The notes below the pieces were generated by a model. That model ran no database searches. It saw only the letters and a list, made by a program, of their open reading frames with translations, and was not told where the DNA came from. Shown here piece by piece: positions 1 through 7,207 of a stretch of DNA of 64,000 bases. This DNA is from Muribaculum gordoncarteri (lineage in GTDB: Bacteria; Bacteroidota; Bacteroidia; Bacteroidales; Muribaculaceae). The position numbers and the translations under genes are program-made. The stretch lies in assembly GCF_004803695.1 (NCBI RefSeq), contig NZ_CP039393.1, positions 558,001-622,000 on the forward strand, in the 5' to 3' direction. Numbering within the stretch: the stretch's first letter is position 1; every line of letters starts with the position of its first letter.

Positions 1-335
1 GCGAACAATGTCACGAGTCCCTGCTGTTTTAGATTCCCTGGAGAATCGAATATTGCCACACACCGTGTTTTGCGGATGTTGCCTATGAACCCGAATAGGG
101 CTTCTTCCTTATTCAATGAAAAAGGAAGAACCTCATAGGGGATGGCGGTATCTCCCGAAGGATAGCGTTTCAGGTCGCTCTCACGCCGTTGCGCCAGACT
201 CTCCTGCGAATCGCAGTCAATGACAATCACCGGGAGCCCCTTCTTTACAAGATAGTTGGCAAAAGTGACGCATAGAGTTGTTTTCCCTACGCCCCCTTTC
301 TGATTGGCAAATGTTATGATTATTGATTCGTCCAT
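1..335 (-). CDS. ParA/TraA-type ATPase, N-terminal part (cut by window edge)
   Basis: The reverse strand reads from ATG at 335 and leaves the window without a stop, so only the first 111 residues are seen. Residues 11-18 form the deviant Walker A motif of ParA/MinD ATPases (NQKGGVGKTT), followed by VIVIDCDSQ (Walker A') and AIFDSPG (Walker B region). In Bacteroides conjugative and mobilizable elements a ParA-like protein (TraA) lies downstream of the mobilization genes, as here behind the relaxase at 538-2100 on the same strand. It may act in partition or in coupling the element to transfer. Family assignment is firm; the role in transfer is inferred from position. Confidence 0.88.
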   Translation of the reverse strand, partial: MDESIIITFANQKGGVGKTTLCVTFANYLVKKGLPVIVIDCDSQESLAQRRESDLKRYPSGDTAIPYEVLPFSLNKEEALFGFIGNIRKTRCVAIFDSPGNLKQQGLVTLF

Positions 336-393
336 TACACCCTGGTTCAATGATTCATATGGCAAAATTACCACGGTGCTTCATCGCGATATG

Positions 394-410
394 TAACTTT
401 GGACACCTTT
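394..410 (+). repeat. 17-bp direct repeat, copy 1 (partner 2776-2792)
   Basis: TAACTTTGGACACCTTT occurs here and, identical and in the same direction, at 2776-2792. The two copies bracket the relaxase and MobC-like genes. The first eight bases fit the Bacteroidetes -7 box TAnnTTTG, so each could be a rightward promoter, though no good -33 box was seen. A related word (TTTGGACACCTT) is found at 11113-11124. Confidence 0.6.
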
Positions 411-460
411 CTTCAAATCTTGGGACTTTATTGTGATACAGTTTTGCCGTCATAAAAGGA

Positions 461-503
461 TAAAGCCTTGCAGACATCATATACTGCTGTCTGCAAGGCT
501 TTA
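461..503 (-). terminator. Hairpin terminator after the relaxase gene
   Basis: A perfect 16-bp stem (461-476 with 488-503) with an 11-nt loop lies 35 bp past the relaxase stop. On the minus strand it is followed by TCCTTTTATG, a modest U-rich tail. It probably ends the MobC-relaxase transcript before the ParA gene. Confidence 0.7.
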
Positions 504-537
504 TGTCGCAATCGCGGCATGGTGACAAAATCCCTTG

Positions 538-2100
538 TCACATCTTTATGCTGTTTTCATCATCTATGCGGTTATAGTCGCCACGGTAGCCAACTTCCCA
601 CTCACGGTTTTCCCCACGTCCGGAAGCCGCGTCACGCATACCTCTTATGCCGCGTCCGGTTGTTTTGTCACGAGGCTTTTCAGTTGATTGTCTGCGACGG
701 AGTTTTTCAAATCTCCTGTATTCGAGCTTACGGGTGTCAAATCCGACTTCCGAAAGATTGATGATTGTTTTTGATGAAAAATCTATTGCGAACCATTCAT
801 CGCCTTCATGTCTGATGTGGAACCCTGAAGAACGTATGGCGGCACGGAGATTTGTTATACTGTCATCATCAAAGAGCAGGTTCAGGTTATTCACCGCGTC
901 ATGGTAGCCGTTATCTCGTGACGGGGTGAGCCTTACAAGTTCCGGAGTATTCACCTTATATATACGGCAGAGCAGGTCGCGCTCGGACGCTGAGCCGGGA
1001 TGGAAAGACTCTATCCTCCGAATCTTGTCATTCCGTAGAATTGTGGAGGCCATAAAATCCTTTAGCGGCCGTGTGATTCCTCCGCAATATATCACGCCTC
1101 GTCTTATGTATGCGTTACTGCGGAATAGTTTTTTGTTGATGGCCCATGTGTCTATTGTCGGATTATCCTCCAGCAGCCTGTCAATGAAAGCGTCGATACG
1201 TGCGAGTTTTTCTTCCGGTGTGGAGAAATCAAGAAGTGATTTTATAGACAACACCCATGCGCCGTTATATACGGTTTTGTTCGCATGATCCACTATCATG
1301 TAGCCATAGGGATTGTCAGAGCGTCCGAAGAAAACGAGATCAATTCCCAGCTTGCGTTTAACCGCATCCTGTAGTTCCCGGCGGTCGGAGCTTACATCCC
1401 GGTATTTCCGCAGCATGGCCCACAACTGCCTCCTGCGTTTGTCGTCAACACTGACCCTCTGGAATCTGTCGCTTATCTCGGCAAAGTTAATCTTTACCTG
1501 CACTGCACCGTCGCGCTTGATATACACAACATCGTTCTTCTCATACACCTCATAGCCCATCGAGGACATCAGGGCCTTGTATTGCGCGAATGTGGAGAAT
1601 GTATAGGTCAGTGAGGCTGCAAGATCCTCACCGGCCTTTGCCTTTACATCATTTCCGACAAGCCTGTTCAACACAGCTTGTGACCTAACCCTTTCATGGT
1701 GGTCGCTGATTTTCTTTCCGTCTGGAGAAATGCGGGAGGTGATTATATGTATATGTGTGTTGTCGGTATCGGTATGTGAATATACCAGCAAAGGCTGCCC
1801 CTCGCTTCCATATCCCATTTCACCGAGATACCTGTGGGCGAAATCCAGCAGCTCATCTTCCGATTTTTCATGTCCTTTGCAGGATATGGCCAGATGGAAC
1901 TGGGCTTTTTTGATTCTCGAATTTCGGGAAGAGTAGGCTATCAAATAGTCCTGAAGCTCTTTCGGTGTCGGCTGTGAGAGTACCCCGACATGGCCGAAAT
2001 TGCTCATCTCAAGAAGGCGTGCCACTCCCAGGGCCACCTTTTTCTCATTATATGCAACTGCGTGAAAGTTGGAACTTGACGGAAGTATTGTAGCTATCAT
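538..2100 (-). CDS. Relaxase/mobilization nuclease (MobB-type, MOBP-like)
   Basis: 520 residues. The N-terminal 130 residues carry the relaxase three-histidine signature: H109 in VYSHTD and H116/H118 in THIHIITSR, with motif I-like QFHLAIS at 68-74. The protein would nick oriT and stay bound to the 5' end during transfer. The middle and C-terminus are Arg/Lys-rich without a domain I recognise. It lies 88 bp downstream of the MobC-like gene; the gap holds an 18-bp repeated word. Start ATG at 2100 is the first in frame. Relaxase identity is firm; the exact MOB subfamily is an inference. Confidence 0.92.
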   Translation of the reverse strand: MIATILPSSSNFHAVAYNEKKVALGVARLLEMSNFGHVGVLSQPTPKELQDYLIAYSSRNSRIKKAQFHLAISCKGHEKSEDELLDFAHRYLGEMGYGSEGQPLLVYSHTDTDNTHIHIITSRISPDGKKISDHHERVRSQAVLNRLVGNDVKAKAGEDLAASLTYTFSTFAQYKALMSSMGYEVYEKNDVVYIKRDGAVQVKINFAEISDRFQRVSVDDKRRRQLWAMLRKYRDVSSDRRELQDAVKRKLGIDLVFFGRSDNPYGYMIVDHANKTVYNGAWVLSIKSLLDFSTPEEKLARIDAFIDRLLEDNPTIDTWAINKKLFRSNAYIRRGVIYCGGITRPLKDFMASTILRNDKIRRIESFHPGSASERDLLCRIYKVNTPELVRLTPSRDNGYHDAVNNLNLLFDDDSITNLRAAIRSSGFHIRHEGDEWFAIDFSSKTIINLSEVGFDTRKLEYRRFEKLRRRQSTEKPRDKTTGRGIRGMRDAASGRGENREWEVGYRGDYNRIDDENSIKM

Positions 2101-2112
2101 ATATTATGTTTA

Positions 2113-2154
2113 TATCTCTATATGTCTTGAAACCATTATCTCTATATGTTTTGA
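2113..2154. repeat. Two 18-bp direct repeats just upstream of the relaxase start
   Basis: TATCTCTATATGTCTTGA at 2113-2130 and the same word with one change (T for C) at 2137-2154, start to start 24 bp. They lie between the MobC-like gene and the relaxase start. Such phased repeats would suit binding of a relaxosome protein or an autoregulator. Confidence 0.65.
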
Positions 2155-2188
2155 GCCGATAATGTAAGACAGACTGTATGACTTGCGG

Positions 2189-2584
2189 CTAAGAGCGTAG
2201 CCTTGTCGCTTTCTTGGCAATGTGAGCCTGTTCCTCCTTTATCGACACCACGAGCCTCGATACTTTTTCAATCAGGGGGGATAGATTATCCCTGAAATAA
2301 CTCTCGGACAGGATGCCGGCTACGGCAAGTTCGTTGGCTCGTTTGACAGCCTGATTCAGATTGCTTCCCATCCAGGACAGCTCATCTTGGAATTTGCGGC
2401 ACAGCCGGGCTGTGTCGTTACACAATTCAAGGCGCGTCTTTGCATCGGTATCCGAAAACTCGTTGACTGCCATCCTTATAAAGTTGCTCACGCTGTGGTA
2501 GCGTTTCGATTTTTCACGGATTCCGGCAATTTCCTCAGGCGTAAGCCTCATTTCAAATCTTTCAGTTCGCTGCTTCATATCCAT
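2189..2584 (-). CDS. MobC/BfmA-like relaxosome accessory protein
   Basis: 131 residues. Residues 8-50 look like a ribbon-helix-helix DNA-binding fold (FEMRLTPEEIAGIREKS followed by SVSNFIRMAV). The segment ELSWMGSNLNQAVKRAN at about 68-84 matches the conserved L-W/I-G-NLNQ-AN pattern of MobC family proteins. These bind oriT and help the relaxase nick. The gene precedes the relaxase on the same strand, the usual order in Bacteroides mobilizable elements. The candidate oriT lies 50-110 bp upstream of its start. Confidence 0.85.
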   Translation of the reverse strand: MDMKQRTERFEMRLTPEEIAGIREKSKRYHSVSNFIRMAVNEFSDTDAKTRLELCNDTARLCRKFQDELSWMGSNLNQAVKRANELAVAGILSESYFRDNLSPLIEKVSRLVVSIKEEQAHIAKKATRLRS

Positions 2585-2635
2585 ATCATTAATTCACGAG
2601 GAACGATGTGATTCTCCACCGCCGCGCAGTGGTCG

Positions 2636-2692
2636 GCAAGTCGCTTTTCCACGGGCAAAACTCGGTTTTGTACGGAGAAAAGCACAACTTGC
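2636..2692. other. Candidate oriT: nested inverted repeats
   Basis: Outer arms GCAAGT-CG-GCTTTTC (2636-2649) and GAAAAGC-ACA-ACTTGC (2677-2692) pair with only the 2-3 nt interruption unpaired. Inside lies a second perfect repeat, CAAAAC TCG GTTTTG (2656-2670). The structure sits upstream of the MobC-like and relaxase genes, where oriT is usually found. Function is inferred from structure and position; the nick site was not identified. Confidence 0.5.
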
Positions 2693-2775
2693 TACCCAAT
2701 CTCTGCACGACAGGGCTATTACTCCCCATCGTTCACTCCGGCCACGAAGTTAGGCACCCCATGACATACAGGCAT

Positions 2776-2792
2776 TAACTTTGGACACCTTT
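2776..2792 (+). repeat. 17-bp direct repeat, copy 2 (partner 394-410)
   Basis: Identical to 394-410 in the same orientation, 2382 bp away. Together they bracket the mobilization genes. Confidence 0.6.
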
Positions 2793-3228
2793 AATGTTTC
2801 AAGACCCGGTTATATCAAGATTGTAAGACTTAAAGACATCAAGCCATGCGGTAAATAATCATACAAGCGATAAAAGGGGTATGTTTTCAATATTTGCGGA
2901 CTTGCAAGGATACTATCTATAAGATTATATATTGCCAAAAGATGTGACCTGCGTATCATAAAGACATGGGGTCTTAATCTATTCAAGTCATACAGTCTTT
3001 ATATCTTCAAGACAATATATCCGCTATTCTTGATGTGATACAATGAATATGGCTTTAAGGGAAAAAGAGATTGTGTTATCAACTGTCATTAATCTGGTGC
3101 GTCGGATAATTGTCAAAACTTCAACGGGTTAGGCTGAATTTTATCGCTTGGAAATTTGCATAAGTCGTTGAAATTTAGTATATTTACATTCCAATAATAG
3201 TGTTGGAACGAGTTAATATGCATTTGAT
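2793..3228. other. AT-rich non-coding stretch
   Basis: No convincing gene. The tract has many loosely repeated AAGAC/GTCTT words (for example near 2824, 2834, 2962, 2972, 2996 and 3010), some in inverted pairs such as AAAGACATGGGGTCTT around 2961-2976. It could hold control sites for the mobilization genes, but the repeats are too irregular to call iterons. Confidence 0.4.
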
Positions 3229-3432
3229 ATGTTTGAGCTTTTACTGATTATATACCTGCTCCCTGTGGTTATTGTCGCAGCCTTGCTGTTGCGGCTGGCA
3301 TTGTTCCTGCTCAAAAAGTCGATTAGGGTTGCGCTATGGGTAATCCGGAAGTCTGCACTGCTCCTGAAACTGCTTGTAGTCTGGCTTTGGAACCGTACCG
3401 TCCGCAATCGTCCGCTTTCTCAATATCCGTAA
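3229..3432 (+). CDS. Small hydrophobic protein (67 aa), unknown
   Basis: Starts at ATG 3229. Residues 3-29 are a strong membrane segment (ELLLIIYLLPVVIVAALL) and residues 33-56 a second amphipathic, Lys/Arg-dotted hydrophobic stretch. It is followed after 25 bp by another tiny membrane ORF on the same strand. I do not recognise a family. A shadow ORF lies on the opposite strand; the plus-strand reading is preferred because its composition is that of a membrane protein. Confidence 0.45.
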   Translation: MFELLLIIYLLPVVIVAALLLRLALFLLKKSIRVALWVIRKSALLLKLLVVWLWNRTVRNRPLSQYP

Positions 3433-3457
3433 TAGGGTGGAGCGGCGACGCTATGAT

Positions 3458-3589
3458 ATGAGCCTTGGAATGTGGGTTTGTTCCCTGCTGTGGATGCTTG
3501 TTTTAACGCTGGCCTTTGTGCGGCATTGTACGCGAGTGTTACCGCAAATGCAAACGGATGGTCAGATGTGGAGGCAAATGCGCAACTGA
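3458..3589 (+). CDS. Tiny membrane ORF (43 aa), unknown
   Basis: ATG at 3458 behind a GGTGGAG ribosome-binding-like stretch; stop TGA at 3587-3589. Residues 4-22 (GMWVCSLLWMLVLTLAF) form one membrane span; the tail is polar and Met/Gln-rich. It follows the 67-aa ORF by 25 bp, so the two may be co-transcribed. No family recognised. Confidence 0.35.
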   Translation: MSLGMWVCSLLWMLVLTLAFVRHCTRVLPQMQTDGQMWRQMRN

Positions 3590-3666
3590 AAGCTGAACCA
3601 AACGCAGGACTAAACGCAGAGGTGGACGCGCTATTAATTCGGTTGCCCTAAGACTTGTGATTGTTC

Positions 3667-3678
3667 GGACTCGAACCT
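3667..3678. repeat. tRNA T-arm-like 12-mer
   Basis: GGACTCGAACCT is identical to the T-arm part of the tRNA-Leu gene at 28589-28600. It lies alone, 270 bp left of attL. It may be a relic of an older tRNA-targeted integration or chance, since the T-arm word is common to many tRNAs. Confidence 0.3.
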
Positions 3679-3901
3679 AATGAAATTCTTATGAAATGTA
3701 ATAGAGGGCTGTGGCGAGAAGTGGAAAATTCGCACACTAATTTTAATACTATTTAATAATTGATGGTGGCGAATTTTTCATAATCTCTATTGATGACGAT
3801 TAAAGGAGGCTATAAAATTAGGCCAAATCTGCGCTTTGCGGAGGACGAAAAATCGGTAAAATTGAAATAGGAGGACAAAAGGAGGACAAAAATCAAAAGA
3901 G

Positions 3902-3941
3902 AAATCCCGCAACTCTTGATTTTCAATGAGTTGCGGGATTT
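3902..3941 (-). terminator. Hairpin beside attL, reading leftward
   Basis: Perfect 14-bp stem AAATCCCGCAACTC / GAGTTGCGGGATTT (3902-3915 with 3928-3941), 12-nt loop. On the minus strand it is followed by CTCTTTTGATTTTT. It lies 4 bp left of the attL core, just where the terminator of tRNA-Leu would have been before the island inserted. It is either that native terminator or the end of an older element in the same site. Confidence 0.7.
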
Positions 3942-3945
3942 TACA

Positions 3946-3962
3946 GTGCCCAGAACAGAACT
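3946..3962. other. attL: copy of the tRNA-Leu 3' end
   Basis: GTGCCCAGAACAG-A-ACT matches 16 of 17 bases of the tRNA-Leu 3' part at 28576-28592. With the integrase 187 bp inside and the intact tRNA at the far end, this marks the left end of a 24.6-kb island. Confidence 0.82.
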
Positions 3963-4076
3963 ACCGATATTGCTTCCTGATATTTTTAATTACATTTTAA
4001 TTATATTGATTATTAATGAGTTATACTTATGTAGTTTTCAATTGAGTTTCTTTTAGTGTAAGGAAAAGCAAGATTT

Positions 4077-4100
4077 TTGCACGTAAAATTGCACGTAAAA
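4077..4100 (+). repeat. Left arm-type repeats (two TTGCACGTAAAA copies)
   Basis: Two perfect tandem 12-mers, 4077-4088 and 4089-4100. The same TGCACGTAA word occurs twice at the right end (28500-28508 and 28511-28519) in the same orientation. Paired repeats inside both ends are what arm-type binding sites of a tyrosine integrase look like. The second copy supplies the -33 TTG of the integrase promoter. Confidence 0.7.
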
Positions 4101-4119
4101 TTTATTCGTAGTATCTTTG
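4089..4119 (+). promoter_or_regulatory. Integrase promoter
   Basis: TTG at 4089-4091 (TTGC), then 20 bp, then TATCTTTG (4112-4119), matching the Bacteroidetes consensus. The -33 box lies in the second arm-type repeat, so bound integrase could repress its own gene. Confidence 0.7.
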
Positions 4120-4148
4120 CAGAGTAAAACCTTTATACTCTCCGAAAG

Positions 4149-5576
4149 ATGGCAACATTTAGATTTGAACTCGACCATAAGCCGACCCGCAATAAGACCT
4201 ACAACCTCTATCTGATGGTGACGGCTGCGGGTAAACGCACAAAAAAGAAGACCGGTATTCAGTTGAAACGCATTGACGACTTCAATCCTCAATGCAAGGG
4301 AAACAACTGGATTCGAGCGAATGTTCCCGAGGCAAAAGTCCTCAATGAGCAGTTGCGCCTTATGCTCGCGCAAGCTAACGAGGCTTATCAGGAATTGGCA
4401 TCAGATGGCGATGTTTCATCCGCCAAGGTTATAAAGAATCTGGATGCTGAATATGTGTCGCCGTCTTTTATGGCGTTTGCCCGTGAGCGTGCGCAGATGA
4501 TTTATGACAACGGGGGATGGAGAAACTGGCGCAAGTATTGTGGCCTCATCAATAAGCTCGATGCCTTCCGCAAGAAACGCCGTATGGCTGATATAACCGT
4601 CGATGACCTGACTGTTGATTTGTTGACTCGCTTTGACAACTTCCTCCACAAATGGGAGAATGAACGTGAACCGGGCAAATTGCTCCATCCTAACACAATC
4701 GAAGTTCAGTTTAACATTTTGCGTACACTTGTTCATCGAGCAATCGAGGTCGGTATAATGGAAGCGTCAAAGGATCCCTTCCTCGTATTCAAATACAAGG
4801 GAGTAAAGACAACGAAAGAAAAGTTGAGCGATACGGAAATGGAGCGCATTATTGCGCTTGAACTTGAAGAAGGTTCGCTAATATGGCATTGCAAGAATTA
4901 TTTCCTGTTCAGTTATTATTGTGCCGGAATCCGTGCCGCCGACTTGATTCAGCTTCGTTGGCGTAATGTTACCGAAAATGGGCGACTTCATTATCAGATG
5001 GGCAAAAACCACAAAGACCGAGACCTCTTACTCGTCGACCAAGCGTTGGATATTCTTCGGTATTATCACAATGAAGACGTGAAACCGGATGATTATATAT
5101 TCCCGCTGCTTGACAATGATGCGCCGTTTGTCAAATTTGTAATGCAGGCGGATAAGGACAGGATGAAACCGGAGCTGCGCCACCAGCTGTATCAGCAGAT
5201 TTCAGCCAAAAATGCCCTCATAAACAAGTATCTCAAAAAGATTGCTGAAAGAGCCGAGATTACCACCAATCTCACGATGCACATCAGCCGTCATGCTTTT
5301 GCTCACATCGCACAAGAAGCCGGGGCTGAATCATCCGCTATCAAGAACATTCTCGGGCATAGCAATCTCGCCACGACCGAGCGTTACATGGGTAGTTTCG
5401 ATACATCCAAAACCGATAATACTCTGCGCACTCTCTTCAAAAAGAAATCTGGGTCCAAGATGGCGCCACAGGAGGGAGCAGATAGTTCAATGTCGAAAGA
5501 AGAGAAAGCCATCGAACTGCTGAAAGGCATGACTCCTGAGCAAATAATGGCTGTGATTTCGGCAATCAACAAATAG
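4149..5576 (+). CDS. Tyrosine recombinase (island integrase)
   Basis: 475 residues. N-terminal arm-binding region rich in Lys (residues 1-40, RKTYNLYLMVTAAG-type), SAM-like core-binding domain at about 100-210, and catalytic domain at about 220-420. The catalytic set is visible: Arg in CAGIRAADL (about 262), H-x-x-R in HISRHAF (about 378-381), GHSN, and the nucleophile Tyr in ERYMG (about 413). Layout and length fit the Bacteroidetes integrases of conjugative and genomic-island type. It lies 187 bp inside attL and reads inward, and presumably recombines the 17-bp core in tRNA-Leu. An extra 50-residue Lys/Glu-rich tail follows the Tyr. No excisionase gene is adjacent; the HTH gene at 12078 is a candidate. 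Confidence 0.95.
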   Translation: MATFRFELDHKPTRNKTYNLYLMVTAAGKRTKKKTGIQLKRIDDFNPQCKGNNWIRANVPEAKVLNEQLRLMLAQANEAYQELASDGDVSSAKVIKNLDAEYVSPSFMAFARERAQMIYDNGGWRNWRKYCGLINKLDAFRKKRRMADITVDDLTVDLLTRFDNFLHKWENEREPGKLLHPNTIEVQFNILRTLVHRAIEVGIMEASKDPFLVFKYKGVKTTKEKLSDTEMERIIALELEEGSLIWHCKNYFLFSYYCAGIRAADLIQLRWRNVTENGRLHYQMGKNHKDRDLLLVDQALDILRYYHNEDVKPDDYIFPLLDNDAPFVKFVMQADKDRMKPELRHQLYQQISAKNALINKYLKKIAERAEITTNLTMHISRHAFAHIAQEAGAESSAIKNILGHSNLATTERYMGSFDTSKTDNTLRTLFKKKSGSKMAPQEGADSSMSKEEKAIELLKGMTPEQIMAVISAINK

Positions 5577-5629
5577 CGGTTGTGTAACTGGCGAATTATG
5601 AGTATATTTGCACATATAATTACAAAAAT

Positions 5630-7189
5630 ATGCCTCTGACAAAAGATGAAATAAGGTCGCTGTTGAGCGACATAGAGAATGAGCGCGTAGAACGCACATT
5701 ATCCACTGACAATACAAAGAAAATGTCGGAGGCAATCTGTTCGTTTGCCAACGATATACGCAACACGAAGAAACCGGGATATTTTCTTATTGGTGCCGAT
5801 GATAATGGAAATCTCGATGGACAGATGTTCACGGATGAGCAGTTGCGTTCATACGCAGGACTCCGCAATTCAGGAACAATACTTCCTCCGCCGGCAATGA
5901 TGGTATATAAGGAGTCTTTTCCTGAAGGAGAAGTGGCGGTTATCGAAGTTCAGCCAAGCGAAGATACTCCAATCAGGTACAAGGGCGTGATTTGGATTAG
6001 AATAGGCGCAAGAAAAGCCGAGGCAAATACGGAGGAAGAACGTATATTGACCGAAAAAGGGCAGGTACATAGTTCTTCTTTCGATGGCCGTCCGTGCCGC
6101 GAGGCCTCGATTGATGACATTGATGTGGAGTTGTTCAAGAATGAGTATCTGCCAAAAGCCGTGTCGCCCGCGACATTAGCTAAGGATAAGCGCACGCCTA
6201 TCCAGCAGATGGCATCGTTGCGCCTTTTCGACACACGGTTTAATTGCCCGACCAACGCCGGGTTACTTCTGCTCGGACACGACCCCCAATATTTCATTCC
6301 CGGCGCATACATTCAGTATGTTAAGTTTGCCGGGACAAACCGTGCCACAAAGGTTTTGAAAGAAAACCGCTTCAAGGGGAATCTAATTTCAATGCTAAAA
6401 GAGTTGGAGTATTTCATTAAATATTCCATTGAAAGCAAGCGCCCTGAATTTGTCAGCGTGTTGCGCGAAGAGCCACGCATCAACTATCCGTGGGAAGCTA
6501 TCCGCGAGCTCGCTATGAACGCCGTGATGCACCGCGCCTATAACGGCAACAATTCCCCGATAAAATTCTACGAGTATAGCGACCGCATAGAGATTGACAA
6601 TCCGGGCAACTTATATGGCAAGGTGAACTTAGAGAACTTTCCCAACGAAACAGACTATCGCAATCCCAACATAGCCGAGATAATGCTCAATCTTGGTTAT
6701 GTCAACCGTTTCGGCAGCGGTGTGAATACAGTTTCGACGCTTCTTGAAGAGAATAAAAGTAATCCTGCTGAGTTCCTACTTGGTGATTATACCACATTCA
6801 AAGTTGTTGTTCAGAACGCTGATGTCATAGAAAAAGGCACCGATGTCACAGTAAAAGCTCCGGCTGTTATACTTAATTCTACTGAAAGTGGCACCAATGT
6901 CACCAATAATGTCACCAATGGAATGAAGCGAAACAATAGCGGAACAACAGCGGAACAATCCGGAACAATGAGCGGAACAATCCGGAACAATGATGATTCG
7001 CTTGACAACATACAGGATTTAGTATTGAATCAGATTAGGAAGGACAAACGAATAAGCATAAAACAATTGTCAAAAATGTTCAATAAAACCCGAGCTTCGA
7101 TGTTCCGAATAATTGAAAAGCTTAAAGCCGACGGTAGACTTCGTAGAGTCGGATCTCTTAAATCCGGTACATGGGAAGTCATTGAATAA
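5630..7189 (+). CDS. AlbA_2 (Schlafen-type) / GHKL-like ATPase transcription regulator
   Basis: 519 residues. Residues 1-110 match the Schlafen AlbA_2 domain (VERTLSTDNTKKMSEAICSFAND then GYFLIGADDNGN). Residues about 270-360 match the HATPase_c_4 region found in RecG-like regulators (WEAIRELAMNAVMHRAY, IEIDNPG, FGSGV). The last 70 residues look like a winged helix (ISIKQLSKMFNKTRASMFRIIEKL). These proteins are thought to regulate transcription or sense nucleotides. A low-complexity Ser/Thr/Asn/Gly linker (about 415-455) is encoded by GGAACAA words 10-11 bp apart (6941-6989). The HD-domain gene follows after 18 bp, so the two are likely co-transcribed. Role in the island is not known. Confidence 0.8.
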   Translation: MPLTKDEIRSLLSDIENERVERTLSTDNTKKMSEAICSFANDIRNTKKPGYFLIGADDNGNLDGQMFTDEQLRSYAGLRNSGTILPPPAMMVYKESFPEGEVAVIEVQPSEDTPIRYKGVIWIRIGARKAEANTEEERILTEKGQVHSSSFDGRPCREASIDDIDVELFKNEYLPKAVSPATLAKDKRTPIQQMASLRLFDTRFNCPTNAGLLLLGHDPQYFIPGAYIQYVKFAGTNRATKVLKENRFKGNLISMLKELEYFIKYSIESKRPEFVSVLREEPRINYPWEAIRELAMNAVMHRAYNGNNSPIKFYEYSDRIEIDNPGNLYGKVNLENFPNETDYRNPNIAEIMLNLGYVNRFGSGVNTVSTLLEENKSNPAEFLLGDYTTFKVVVQNADVIEKGTDVTVKAPAVILNSTESGTNVTNNVTNGMKRNNSGTTAEQSGTMSGTIRNNDDSLDNIQDLVLNQIRKDKRISIKQLSKMFNKTRASMFRIIEKLKADGRLRRVGSLKSGTWEVIE

Positions 7190-7207
7190 AATTATAAAAT
7201 CATTCGT

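Noticed and set aside
2793-3228. Iteron-type replication origin
   Set aside because: AAGAC words are frequent but irregular in spacing and length, and no Rep gene is seen.
3213-3407. 64-residue minus-strand frame opposite the small membrane ORF
   Set aside because: Ser/Asn-rich, no start context; the plus-strand frame has a convincing membrane span.
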